NCBI GenBank assembly: GCA_029060725.1
Contig: JAIDTL010000129.1
Location: forward strand, 1-64,000
Direction of reading: 5' to 3'
DNA length: 64,000 bases
From: Muribaculaceae bacterium
GTDB taxonomy: Bacteria > Bacteroidota > Bacteroidia > Bacteroidales > Muribaculaceae
Part shown: positions 18,048 through 25,766 of the stretch, piece after piece
Position numbering within the stretch: position 1 is the first letter of the stretch
Layout: every line of letters starts with the position of its first letter
Position numbers and translations under genes: made by a program
Notes under the pieces: model-generated
What the model saw: only the letters and a program-made list of their open reading frames with translations
What the model was told of the DNA's origin: nothing
Databases searched by the model: none

Positions 18048-19250
18048 ATGGCATCTGTAAAAATAAAATTCAAGGCATCTTCTTTGCCGGAGCATGAAGG
18101 AACCATTTACTATCAGATTCTTCATGAGAGAAAACAACGTCAACTTTACTCCGATTATCATGTGTTCCCTACAGAATGGGATGATAACCGCTCGATGGTT
18201 ATTACAACTCATTCCAGTGAGCGCAAGTCCCTTATCCTTTCAATCAGGGAACGGATCCGTTGGGACTTGGAACGTCTCAACAAGATTATCCGCAAACTTA
18301 ATAACGATGGAATAACTTACACTGCAGATGATATCATTGAAGAGTTTAACCGTCACGTCAATGAATATTCACTATTCAATTTCATGGAGAGTCTCATTAT
18401 TAAATTAAAGCAGAATGGCAAGATCAGAACAGCAGAAACATATATTTCAACGCTCAATAGTTTCAAGAAGTTCCGTAGGGGCGAGGACATTATGCTTGAC
18501 TGTCTCAATTCGGATCTGATGGAAGCATACGAAGCATGGCATCGGCAGAGAGGGTTGACACCAAATACAATATCCTTCTATACTCGTATTCTTCGGGCTG
18601 TATACAACCGGGCGGTTGAAGATGAAATCATTGAGAACCGCAATCCATTCCGGCACGTATATACTGGAGTTGACAAGACAGTAAAACGAGCCCTTCCTCT
18701 TTCAGCCATCAAGAAAATAAAGGCCCTTGACCTGTCACTGATACCGGAACTCGATTATGCGCGAGATATGTTTATGATGAGCTTTATGCTTCGGGGAATG
18801 AGCTTCATTGACATGGCATATCTCCGTAAGACGGACCTCGCAAATGGATATGTCACATACCGTCGACGCAAGACAGGCCAACAACTTATCATCGAATGGA
18901 CGAAGGAAATGCAGATGATCCTCGACAAGTATCCTGAGAATTCGAGCGATTACCTTCTTCCGATAATAAGGAATAAGGGAGTCAACGACCGGACTACTTA
19001 TCGCAATGTAGGATACAACATAAACCACAATTTAAAACGTATAGCAATGAAAGCCGGAATCAGCATTCCCTTGACGCTATATGTAGCCCGTCACAGCTGG
19101 GCATCAGTAGCGAAAGCAAAAGGCATCCCACTCTCTGTAATCAGCGAAGGAATGGGACACGACAGCGAAACCACTACCCAAATTTACCTCGCCAGCCTCG
19201 ACACCTCCGTCGTCGACCGAGCCAACTCCATAATCCTGAAAAGTCTTTAG
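18048..19250 (+). CDS. Tyrosine recombinase / integrase
   Basis: 400 residues. The N-terminal arm-type DNA-binding region (about 1-100) is followed by a SAM-like core-binding domain (VNEYSLFNFMESLI) and the catalytic domain. Catalytic residues visible are Arg in MLRGMSFIDM, Lys in YRRRKTGQQL, the HxxR equivalent ARHSWAS, His in GMGHDSETTTQ and the Tyr nucleophile in IYLASL. It resembles the recombinases beside capsule loci and invertible promoters in Bacteroides more than phage integrases carried with a full element. It lies 48 bp upstream of the first of two 26-bp repeated sites, making it the obvious candidate to act there. Confidence 0.9.
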   Translation: MASVKIKFKASSLPEHEGTIYYQILHERKQRQLYSDYHVFPTEWDDNRSMVITTHSSERKSLILSIRERIRWDLERLNKIIRKLNNDGITYTADDIIEEFNRHVNEYSLFNFMESLIIKLKQNGKIRTAETYISTLNSFKKFRRGEDIMLDCLNSDLMEAYEAWHRQRGLTPNTISFYTRILRAVYNRAVEDEIIENRNPFRHVYTGVDKTVKRALPLSAIKKIKALDLSLIPELDYARDMFMMSFMLRGMSFIDMAYLRKTDLANGYVTYRRRKTGQQLIIEWTKEMQMILDKYPENSSDYLLPIIRNKGVNDRTTYRNVGYNINHNLKRIAMKAGISIPLTLYVARHSWASVAKAKGIPLSVISEGMGHDSETTTQIYLASLDTSVVDRANSIILKSL

Positions 19251-19258
19251 CGCCAACA

Positions 19259-19288
19259 CCCGTATCTTTCGGATATCGGGCTTTTATT
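19259..19288 (+). terminator. Terminator after the recombinase gene
   Basis: CCCGTATC pairs with GATATCGGG (one bulged T), followed by CTTTTATTGTTT. It isolates the recombinase transcript from the promoter interval beyond. Confidence 0.7.
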
Positions 19289-19297
19289 GTTTGTCAC

Positions 19298-19323
19298 TCA
19301 TCCAAATCTCTAAATTAGAGATA
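19298..19323. repeat. 26-bp site, left copy, containing a 17-bp palindrome
   Basis: TCATCCAAATCTCTAA then A then TTAGAGATA. The inner ATCTCTAA-A-TTAGAGAT is a perfect 8+1+8 palindrome. It differs from the right copy only at the central base of the palindrome (A here, T there). It could be a recombinase crossover site or an operator. Confidence 0.8.
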
Positions 19324-19463
19324 CTTATTTATTTTGCAAAGATAGTTAAAATTAGTAAAATTAGAAACTTTTTTAAGATAAAAATTGCTCTATTATCGAA
19401 TTTTCAGTTCTTAAAGTATCTTTTGTTTGGCGAAAATAATAAATATCCATGCATAGATTATTA

Positions 19464-19471
19464 TAAATTTG
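19464..19471 (+). promoter_or_regulatory. Promoter -7 box in the interval between the two sites
   Basis: TAAATTTG matches TAnnTTTG and points toward the UpxY-like gene, whose ATG is 64 bp further on. The surrounding 160 bp is very A+T-rich. No -33 TTTG at the ideal spacing was found. This is the only strong promoter-like signal in the gap. Confidence 0.5.
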
Positions 19472-19482
19472 CACAATAGCTG

Positions 19483-19508
19483 TCATCCAAATCTCTAATT
19501 TAGAGATA
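19483..19508. repeat. 26-bp site, right copy, containing a 17-bp palindrome
   Basis: Direct copy of the left site, 185 bp away, with one mismatch at the centre. Because the centre is T instead of A, the 17-bp palindromic cores of the two copies are exact reverse complements, although the flanking TCATCCAA is in direct orientation. Confidence 0.8.
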
Positions 19509-19534
19509 ACAAAAAATTGTCATTATCTTACGAT

Positions 19535-20101
19535 ATGGCTGACTTTCAAGAATCACGAGGTGTTACGCCAGTCAATGGGACTGACGACCGCGAAGCGTAT
19601 CCGAAATTTTGGATTGCTGCATATACTAAGCCTCGTTCTGAGAAAAAAGCGGCCTCCGAATTGACAAAATTGGGTATTGAAACTTATGTGGCAACTCAAT
19701 ATCAAATTCGTCAGTGGAGTGATCGCAAAAAGAAAGTAGAAATTGTGGTTATTCCTTCAATCATATTTGCTCAGATATTCGAAGAGCAACTTACAAGTAT
19801 ATTATTTCACCGAAACATACTGAAGGTTATTACCCGTCCTGGAGAGAAGAAGGCAGCAAAAATACCTTCAGTTCAAATAGATAAACTCAAATTCATTCTT
19901 GGACAAACAGAAATCCCGGTATTATTTGATCCTAATCTTTTTTCCGTTCATAATACAGTTAGAGTAGTTCGAGGACCACTGAACGGATTGGAAGGTGAAG
20001 TAATACATTGTAATAATGACTCATCAGAACTAATTGTGCAAATAGATTTGCTTGGAGGTGCTCGTATGACTATTGATAAGAAAGAACTGGAACTAATATG
20101 A
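19535..20101 (+). CDS. UpxY-like NusG-family transcription antiterminator
   Basis: 188 residues from the ATG at 19535; the ORF-track TTG start adds six residues. It has an NGN domain (WIAAYTKPRSEKKAASELTK, DRKKKVEIVVIPSIIFAQIF) and a KOW-type C-terminus (VRVVRGPLNGLEGEVIHC). NusG paralogues of the UpxY class bind RNA polymerase near the start of capsule operons in Bacteroides and allow transcription of the long operon. Here no capsule glycosyltransferases follow; the downstream genes are peptide-maturation and kinase/wall genes. Its stop overlaps the next start (ATGA). Confidence 0.88.
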   Translation: MADFQESRGVTPVNGTDDREAYPKFWIAAYTKPRSEKKAASELTKLGIETYVATQYQIRQWSDRKKKVEIVVIPSIIFAQIFEEQLTSILFHRNILKVITRPGEKKAAKIPSVQIDKLKFILGQTEIPVLFDPNLFSVHNTVRVVRGPLNGLEGEVIHCNNDSSELIVQIDLLGGARMTIDKKELELI

Positions 20102-21201
20102 TGATCAATATGTCCGTCAGAGACATTCTGGTTAAATTGAGCGAAATCACGTCGCCATCCTCCAATGAAGAGATGATGAGACAATATATTATGTCTAATT
20201 TTGGTGCGATGGTTGACAAGTTCTCAACTGATGCTCATGGCAATTTATTTCTCATGAAATGTGGCAGAAATAAAGTCAAAAAGACATTAATGATAGTTGC
20301 CCATATGGATGATATTGGAATTATTGTCACATATATTGAAGAAAATGGTCTTGCTAGATTTGACAAGATTGGTGGATTAGATGTCAATACCTTAATAGGA
20401 CAAAGGGTTAATTTGTTGACAAGCCATGGGATAATACAAGGGGTTATTGGAGCCGTTCCTCCTCATGTTAAGAAGGAAAACGGCCAAAAGACAGAAATCT
20501 CTGACCTGTGGATTGATATAGGTGCAACTAACAAACACGAAACTTCCACTATTTTAAGTATTGGGGATGTTGGAGTTATGAAATATGAATTTTCTGAATT
20601 ATTGGGAAATCGAGTAACTTTAAGTGCTGCCGACAATAAAGTAGGTATAACTATATTGATGTCGGCTCTAAGCAATTTGAGGGTAAAGGAGTTGGATAAT
20701 TTAGATATTATTTACATCGCAACCTCTCAGGAAGAAATCGGACTTCGTGGTGCATCTGCTCTATGTCAGGAATATCAACCTGATTATGCAATAGTTTTAG
20801 ATGTTACACATTCATCTGATTATCCGGGCATAAAAAAGGCCATATATGGTGATGTAAAACTTGGTAATGGCCCAGTAATTCCGATTAGTGCAGATTCCTC
20901 AAAAGTTCTACAGTCGTTTATTCGAGGTATCGCAACACGCAATCGCATACCTCATCAGATTCAAGCATTTGCCCGACCGACTGGAACGGACTTAAATGCA
21001 ATTCAGTTAAGACAACAACATACTCTAACAGGTTTAATTTGTGTTCCGTGTAGATACATGCACTCACCCAATGAAGTTGTTTCGATAAAGGATATTGAAG
21101 ACGCTTTAGATATTCTTACACGCTCAATAGAAGAATTAAATTCGGTAATATTGGATGAGCCGAATGCTTATTGTCCAATCGGTACTATTCCTGAAGAATA
21201 G
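20098..21201 (+). CDS. M42-family metallo-aminopeptidase
   Basis: 367 residues of the M42 deblocking/glutamyl aminopeptidase family, cytosolic dinuclear-zinc enzymes that usually form tetrahedral dodecamers. Metal and catalytic motifs are IVAHMDDIGII (His/Asp), SAADNKVGIT (bridging Asp), ATSQEEIGLRGA (Glu pair), VLDVTHSSDY (Asp) and YMHSPNEVVS (His). The start overlaps the antiterminator stop by 4 nt, implying coupled translation. ATG codons at 20098, 20101 and 20110 are all possible. With a radical SAM gene downstream it could trim a modified peptide, but this is inference; general peptide recycling is equally possible. Confidence 0.88.
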   Translation: MMINMSVRDILVKLSEITSPSSNEEMMRQYIMSNFGAMVDKFSTDAHGNLFLMKCGRNKVKKTLMIVAHMDDIGIIVTYIEENGLARFDKIGGLDVNTLIGQRVNLLTSHGIIQGVIGAVPPHVKKENGQKTEISDLWIDIGATNKHETSTILSIGDVGVMKYEFSELLGNRVTLSAADNKVGITILMSALSNLRVKELDNLDIIYIATSQEEIGLRGASALCQEYQPDYAIVLDVTHSSDYPGIKKAIYGDVKLGNGPVIPISADSSKVLQSFIRGIATRNRIPHQIQAFARPTGTDLNAIQLRQQHTLTGLICVPCRYMHSPNEVVSIKDIEDALDILTRSIEELNSVILDEPNAYCPIGTIPEE

Positions 21202-21223
21202 GATTTTTAATGGTTTAATCACA

Positions 21224-21340
21224 ATGGAAACCGGAAAATGCAAGTGGTGTGGTAAAGAGGTTCATGTTAGCATACTTATAAAGTTGGGAGGTTATTGCTG
21301 TCCAGCTTGTGCTATGGCTGGACGTCAACGTGAACGTTAA
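21224..21340 (+). CDS. 38-residue zinc-ribbon-like peptide
   Basis: Translated from the ATG at 21224 (METGKCKWCGKEVHVS to CCPACAMAGRQRER). Two Cys pairs (CxxC and CxxC, with an additional adjacent Cys) spaced 15 residues apart suggest a small zinc knuckle. The charged end and lack of a signal sequence suggest a cytosolic protein. The ORF track offers a longer version starting inside the M42 gene. No family recognised. Confidence 0.6.
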   Translation: METGKCKWCGKEVHVSILIKLGGYCCPACAMAGRQRER

Positions 21341-21397
21341 AAAAAGGAGAAGCCGAAAGCCTAAAAAGTGGAGGCATAATGCATAATCAGTTTCAAA

Positions 21398-21589
21398 ATG
21401 TTTGATTTACTTAAACTATTTGAAGTAAAGCAAAAGCTACAGCTTTCACTTGCTGGTACAAACGCTTCTGCTCAAAGTTTTGCTTATTTTGAGAGCACCT
21501 GTACCGGCTGTGATGGCAATTGTTCCGGATCATGTGATGACACATGTGAAGGTTACTGCTCCGGTTGTGGTGATTGCGGAAGTAATTAA
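21398..21589 (+). CDS. Eight-cysteine peptide, candidate RiPP precursor
   Basis: 63 residues. The first about 32 form an amphipathic, Cys-free leader-like part (MFDLLKLFEVKQKLQLSLAG). The rest is Gly/Ser/Asp with eight Cys at 35, 38, 42, 46, 50, 54, 57 and 60, i.e. C-x2-C-x3-C-x3-C-x3-C-x3-C-x2-C-x2-C. A radical SAM/SPASM enzyme is encoded 55 bp downstream, as in radical-SAM-matured Cys-rich peptides (thioether-bridged ranthipeptides/sactipeptides). I cannot assign it to a named precursor family. Confidence 0.75.
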   Translation: MFDLLKLFEVKQKLQLSLAGTNASAQSFAYFESTCTGCDGNCSGSCDDTCEGYCSGCGDCGSN

Positions 21590-21593
21590 CCGT

Positions 21594-21640
21594 GAGGCAA
21601 ATTCAGATATAATATATTTGAATTTGCCTCTTATTCTTTG
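21594..21640 (+). terminator. Attenuator between Cys-rich peptide and radical SAM gene
   Basis: A perfect 12-bp stem GAGGCAAATTCA / TGAATTTGCCTC with a 13-nt loop, followed by TTATTCTTTG. It starts 4 bp after the peptide's stop codon. It would leave much of the transcript ending after the peptide, giving more precursor than enzyme. Confidence 0.75.
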
Positions 21641-21644
21641 TACT

Positions 21645-22757
21645 ATGGTAAATAAATCAAATCTTACAAGAGGCATTTATATTACAACAAATGTAACATG
21701 TAATCTGAATTGTGTCTATTGTTATGAGAAGGACAAAACATCAAAAGAAACGTTTTCTGTTGAGGCAGCGAAATCGGTTCTTAAAACCACACTGTCAACT
21801 ATTACTCCACGAGGTACATTAATTAACTTTCATGGTGGTGAACCATTTCTCTCCTTTGAAAAAATTAAGACTCTTTGTGAATGGGCGTGGCAACAAAATT
21901 TCCCTGAAAAGTTTACTTTTTTTGCGACATCCAACGGAACATTAATCCATGGAGCAATTAAGGATTGGTTATTTGAACATAGAAAAGAATTCATTGTAAG
22001 CCTCAGTTTGGATGGTACCCGTGAAATGCATAATGCTAACAGGTCAAATTCATTTGACAAGATTGATTTGGACTTTTTTATCAGCGCATGGCCACGACAA
22101 GGAGTAAAAGTCACGGTAAGTCCTTTGACTATTCATTCGTTAGCCGAGGGTATAAAATTTATACATGAAATAGGATTTACCGATGTTAGAGCTAATTTAG
22201 CTCAAATGACAGAATGGAATATCAATTATAAAGAAACATATGAACGTCAATTGAATATTCTATCCGAATACTATCTTGCAAATCCTCAGATAGAACGGTG
22301 TTCATTATTTAAAGTCCCGTTTCATGCTTTAAAGTCCAAGGTAATCAGGAAATGGTGTGGAGCAGGGACAGAGATGGAGGCAATTGATATTGACGGAAAG
22401 ACTTATCCATGTCATCTCTTTTTCCCATCAGTCTGCGGTAAAGAGAAAGCACAGAATTGCTTGGATTTTACTGATTATCGTAATTATACATCTTCATTTT
22501 GTATAAGTTGTCCTTTTTTAGCAATATGTCCCACTTGTTATGGAAGTAATTTCATTGAAAGAGGAGATATCTGTTTACGTGATATGAATCTATGCGAACT
22601 TGAGAAAATACGGTTTAAGGTTGTTGCACAATTTGAATACAAAAGAATTGTAGAATCTAGTTACGACCTTAATGCTCTCTCAATTGAAGAAAGGCACAAG
22701 AGATTAGCTACTTTAGAAGGTATTGAATTGATATCTGATCATTTATCCGCTATTTAA
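21645..22757 (+). CDS. Radical SAM/SPASM peptide maturase
   Basis: 370 residues from the ATG at 21645 (MVNKSNLTRGIYITTNVTCN). The ORF-track start lies inside the peptide gene in another frame and is rejected. The CNLNCVYCYE motif binds the SAM [4Fe-4S] cluster, and NFHGGEPFLS matches the GGEP motif. The C-terminal SPASM region has many Cys (WCGAGT, YPCHLFFPSVC, CISCPFLAICPTC, CLRDMNLC) for auxiliary clusters. Its probable substrate is the eight-Cys peptide just upstream, giving thioether or other C-linked crosslinks. Confidence 0.88.
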   Translation: MVNKSNLTRGIYITTNVTCNLNCVYCYEKDKTSKETFSVEAAKSVLKTTLSTITPRGTLINFHGGEPFLSFEKIKTLCEWAWQQNFPEKFTFFATSNGTLIHGAIKDWLFEHRKEFIVSLSLDGTREMHNANRSNSFDKIDLDFFISAWPRQGVKVTVSPLTIHSLAEGIKFIHEIGFTDVRANLAQMTEWNINYKETYERQLNILSEYYLANPQIERCSLFKVPFHALKSKVIRKWCGAGTEMEAIDIDGKTYPCHLFFPSVCGKEKAQNCLDFTDYRNYTSSFCISCPFLAICPTCYGSNFIERGDICLRDMNLCELEKIRFKVVAQFEYKRIVESSYDLNALSIEERHKRLATLEGIELISDHLSAI

Positions 22758-22764
22758 GTTCTCT

Positions 22765-23292
22765 ATGGATTTATTTATTCGACGCCAACAAACATCAGAC
22801 ATAGAGCTATTAGGCAGTTGCTTAAGTGATTCTGAATTCATCTCAAATATATGGGGTCATAAAAGCATAACTTTGGATGAGTTTTTAGACAGATATTCTT
22901 ATCTCAATTACGTTATAGGAGAGTTATCAAATATTGAGAGACCTCTTGGTTTTTTTATTATAAAACCATATAATTTTGAAGAAGATGAATTAAATCCACA
23001 TTCTAATTTTTTCTTTTATGGAGGGATTAGGCCTTGTCTTTTTAACAGTGGGTGTGGAATCTATTTATGCTCTACAATGCTTCATTTCTTTTTCGATATA
23101 TATCCAGCGTCTAATTTATATGCCAATGTTTTTGTAGCTAATAATAGATCTCGAAGAATGCTTTTGGCACTTGGATTTAAAATTCTACGAGAAAACTGTG
23201 ACTCGACATCTCTCCGTATTTGTCGCGATGAATATCTCTCTTCTTTTCTAAATCAATGGATAAATAAAAAAATATCATATATAGTGATGTAA
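22765..23292 (+). CDS. GNAT-like N-acetyltransferase
   Basis: 175 residues, 7 bp after the radical SAM gene. The late motif YANVFVANNRSRRMLLALGF (Asn/Ser then helix, then LGF) is the GNAT acceptor/CoA region. The upstream part (DIELLGSCLSDSEFI) fits the N-terminal strand-helix. It could acetylate the matured peptide or serve immunity, but nothing in the sequence decides this. Codons are A+T-rich. Confidence 0.65.
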   Translation: MDLFIRRQQTSDIELLGSCLSDSEFISNIWGHKSITLDEFLDRYSYLNYVIGELSNIERPLGFFIIKPYNFEEDELNPHSNFFFYGGIRPCLFNSGCGIYLCSTMLHFFFDIYPASNLYANVFVANNRSRRMLLALGFKILRENCDSTSLRICRDEYLSSFLNQWINKKISYIVM

Positions 23293-23320
23293 CGATGCCC
23301 CATTGTAGTTATCAAACAAA

Positions 23321-23488
23321 ATGTTGCCCCCAGAGCGGATTAATAAAATTATAGACTTAGTTGCCGACTTAAGACGTATAATTCTTCTTAATCATATATG
23401 CGGATATGCGGAGAAAGTCGGCAAAGCGGAAAAGGTTTCTATCCTGATTGATGAAATTTTGTATACTTTCGAGGAATCGTTTGAGTAA
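23321..23488 (+). CDS. Small hypothetical protein, 55 residues
   Basis: Below the ORF-track size limit. Reads MLPPERINKIIDLVADLRRI then ILLNHICGYAEKVGKAEKVS, ending YTFEESFE. Predicted helical, no signal peptide. It is in line with its neighbours, 28 bp after the GNAT gene and 51 bp before the FhaA-like gene. No family recognised; supported only by strand, length and position. Confidence 0.45.
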   Translation: MLPPERINKIIDLVADLRRIILLNHICGYAEKVGKAEKVSILIDEILYTFEESFE

Positions 23489-23539
23489 ATATTAACGATT
23501 CGAACTTGCTAAATAAGATCACATAATTAACAATACATT

Positions 23540-24532
23540 ATGATAAAGCAATTTTTTAATAAAGTTATATCAGCGTTACTTCCTAATGTGTCTCAAGAAG
23601 AACAAACATCTTTTGATCAGAAAAAAGGAGTTGTGGCACCTCGCCAACGTGTACTCAATAAACTCAAGGAACAATTCTTGACTGAGATGGCCAATGAAAC
23701 AACCACAGAAAGTCTTTTATATCACACGTCATTTACCGTATATATTAGAGAGACAGAGTACGATAGACTTTCACCCAGTTTTGCGCAAACTGTTCGTGAT
23801 GCCATAAATATATTTATAAGGGAATTGCGTAAAGTTGTTAAGAATTATCCGGACTATCAAAATCACTCAAAATACTGGGAGATGCAACTTGTAGCAATTC
23901 CAGAAGACTCGGAGATAGATGGAATCAGTACGGAAATATTAGCTGAAAATCCCATCATCATACGGTCAAAATTGTTTGCAGATAATCAATATGATTTCCG
24001 TATACAAGATGATATTCATTGTGTAACAACAATTCATACGAAAGATTCATCAAAAGAAATGCCCAATGCTTTTAACCTTGCATCTTTGAAAGGATTAACA
24101 GAATTGGCAAAAGACAAATATCGAGTCGAGTTTAATCTGAAAGATGCAGTAAGTGAAACTCCTAAAAGCGAGGCTGACAAGTCAAGCAATAAAAAGGATG
24201 TTCATGCAACTCTTCATATCGTTGACGGAGATTTTATTCTCGGAGAACGAAAATATCGCGTTTACAACATGACCGGCGATAAGTTGCTTGTATCCGGTAA
24301 AAATGGTTCTGCATCAAACATTAACGATGAAATCCATATAAATGATGAATCTGTCTTAAATCCCACATTGGAAATAATCCGAGATAAGAAAACAGGACTA
24401 TTTTCCATGAAGATATGGGGCGATGTTAAGATGGGTGGCAAACGTATTGAACCCGGTACGGTAGTTACATTGCCTCACAATTCGAGCATTATGATAAATG
24501 ATGATTACCAGATAGATTTTACAACCAGATAA
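23540..24532 (+). CDS. FhaA-like protein with a degenerate FHA fold
   Basis: 330 residues. Residues about 38-125 (RVLNKLKEQFLTEM, HTSFTVYIRETEYDRLSP) look like the DUF3662 N-terminal domain of actinobacterial FhaA. The C-terminal about 100 residues (DFILGERKYRVYN to INDDYQIDFTTR) have FHA-like beta-strand spacing. They do not show the usual Arg/Ser/Asn phosphothreonine-binding triad, so binding may be lost or altered. It is the first gene of the phosphatase/SEDS-PBP/kinase set, as fhaA is in Mycobacterium. Homology is judged by eye. Confidence 0.6.
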   Translation: MIKQFFNKVISALLPNVSQEEQTSFDQKKGVVAPRQRVLNKLKEQFLTEMANETTTESLLYHTSFTVYIRETEYDRLSPSFAQTVRDAINIFIRELRKVVKNYPDYQNHSKYWEMQLVAIPEDSEIDGISTEILAENPIIIRSKLFADNQYDFRIQDDIHCVTTIHTKDSSKEMPNAFNLASLKGLTELAKDKYRVEFNLKDAVSETPKSEADKSSNKKDVHATLHIVDGDFILGERKYRVYNMTGDKLLVSGKNGSASNINDEIHINDESVLNPTLEIIRDKKTGLFSMKIWGDVKMGGKRIEPGTVVTLPHNSSIMINDDYQIDFTTR

Positions 24533-24534
24533 TT

Positions 24535-24615
24535 ATGAATTTTCTGTTTATCATAGGACTATGTTGCTTGGTGGGCTACTTGTTTTATTCTCATTTTAAG
24601 TCATTACCCAAATGA
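24535..24615 (+). CDS. 26-residue single-pass membrane peptide
   Basis: MNFLFIIGLCCLVGYLFYSH then FKSLPK: one hydrophobic segment and a basic tail, inside-positive topology. It starts 2 bp after the FhaA-like stop, and its TGA overlaps the phosphatase ATG (ATGA), so the position is constrained on both sides. That makes it more likely to be real despite its size. Confidence 0.6.
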   Translation: MNFLFIIGLCCLVGYLFYSHFKSLPK

Positions 24616-25712
24616 CAGAAAGCAAATACTCCGCTAAGTATTTTGGTGCAACCAATCAGGGTATGGTACGTATCAATAATGAGGATACCTATATTTGTCA
24701 AAAGATATGGGATGAGAGTCATATACTCTGTGCTGCAATTGACGGATTAGGAGGATATGAAGGAGGAGAGATCGCAGCTGAACTGGCACGCACTACTATA
24801 ATAAAACATCTAGAAGATTTTGCATCTAAGAAGACCGGAGAGTTATTGAAAGCTTCACTCATAGCTGCGAATAACGAAATTATACGCCAACATGAGGCTC
24901 GGCCGAGAGTATCTCAGATGGGATGCGTTGCTTCGGTTGGAATTATTGACCTGTCGCAAGGGGTTATAACTATTGCGCATGTTGGAGATTCTCGTATATA
25001 CCAATTTGTAAAAGGAGAGTTGAAAAAACTGACCCATGACCATTCATTAGTTGGTTATAGAGAAGAAACCGGTGAATTATCGGAAGAGGATGCAATGAAT
25101 CATCCCAAAAGAAATGTTATAGATAAATTCCTTGGGGAACAACATTTGAACTTTGATTCTGAAAGCTATGTGGAAGTTTCTGTCTGGCCAATAACAGGAG
25201 ATACACAATACCTATTTTGCTCTGACGGTTTAACAGATTTAGTAACAAGTACGCAGATTTCCAACATCCTCTCTTCTGAAGAATCTATCAAAGAAAAAGT
25301 GGGAAACCTCATATCCTCTGCGAACGAAGCTGGAGGCAAGGATAACATTACTGTGGTATTATCAGATATAAAAGTGAATGTGGACAATACAACAATAATG
25401 AGTCCTGAAGATGAATGTCATATTATAGAACCCACAATCAATAAAGCCTCGTTTCATCATAAGAGTTTTATATGTGGTGGATTTTTAGGTATGATACTTG
25501 GTGTGAGTGGAATGTACACCTTTCAACGAGTTGTTCATGAAGCAACCGAATTGGAAACTCATACACAAACATACACTGGCAAACAATGGTTCGATTCCCA
25601 AGAAAATATAGAGCTTAAACGTGAAATTGCGATTCTGAAGGACTCTATTGCAAAATTCTCAGTAACATATAAGAACAATCAGACTGATTCAAAAGAAGAT
25701 AAAAACTATTGA
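24612..25712 (+). CDS. PP2C-type Ser/Thr phosphatase, membrane-anchored (PstP-like)
   Basis: 366 residues. PPM-family metal and catalytic motifs are intact: RINNEDTYIC, AAIDGLGGYEGGEIA, AHVGDSRIYQF, LFCSDGLTDLV and GGKDNITVVLSD. After the catalytic domain (about 1-255) comes one transmembrane segment (FICGGFLGMILGVSGMY) and a short coiled-coil tail outside. It is the presumed antagonist of the kinase encoded 4.3 kb downstream. The same order of phosphatase, rodA/pbpA and kinase is known from Actinobacteria. Confidence 0.9.
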   Translation: MTESKYSAKYFGATNQGMVRINNEDTYICQKIWDESHILCAAIDGLGGYEGGEIAAELARTTIIKHLEDFASKKTGELLKASLIAANNEIIRQHEARPRVSQMGCVASVGIIDLSQGVITIAHVGDSRIYQFVKGELKKLTHDHSLVGYREETGELSEEDAMNHPKRNVIDKFLGEQHLNFDSESYVEVSVWPITGDTQYLFCSDGLTDLVTSTQISNILSSEESIKEKVGNLISSANEAGGKDNITVVLSDIKVNVDNTTIMSPEDECHIIEPTINKASFHHKSFICGGFLGMILGVSGMYTFQRVVHEATELETHTQTYTGKQWFDSQENIELKREIAILKDSIAKFSVTYKNNQTDSKEDKNY

Positions 25713-25766
25713 TAATCATAGTTAGGACTAACAAAGTTCTCAATATTATTTTCAATATAACTTGCC

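Noticed and set aside
18048-20101. A capsular polysaccharide locus, suggested by the recombinase plus UpxY arrangement.
   Set aside because: No UpxZ, glycosyltransferase, Wzx/Wzy or nucleotide-sugar genes follow. Downstream genes are of other kinds.
21155-21340. 61-residue ORF-track version of the zinc-ribbon peptide starting inside the M42 gene.
   Set aside because: The first 23 residues overlap the M42 coding sequence. The ATG at 21224 gives a compact Cys-pair protein.
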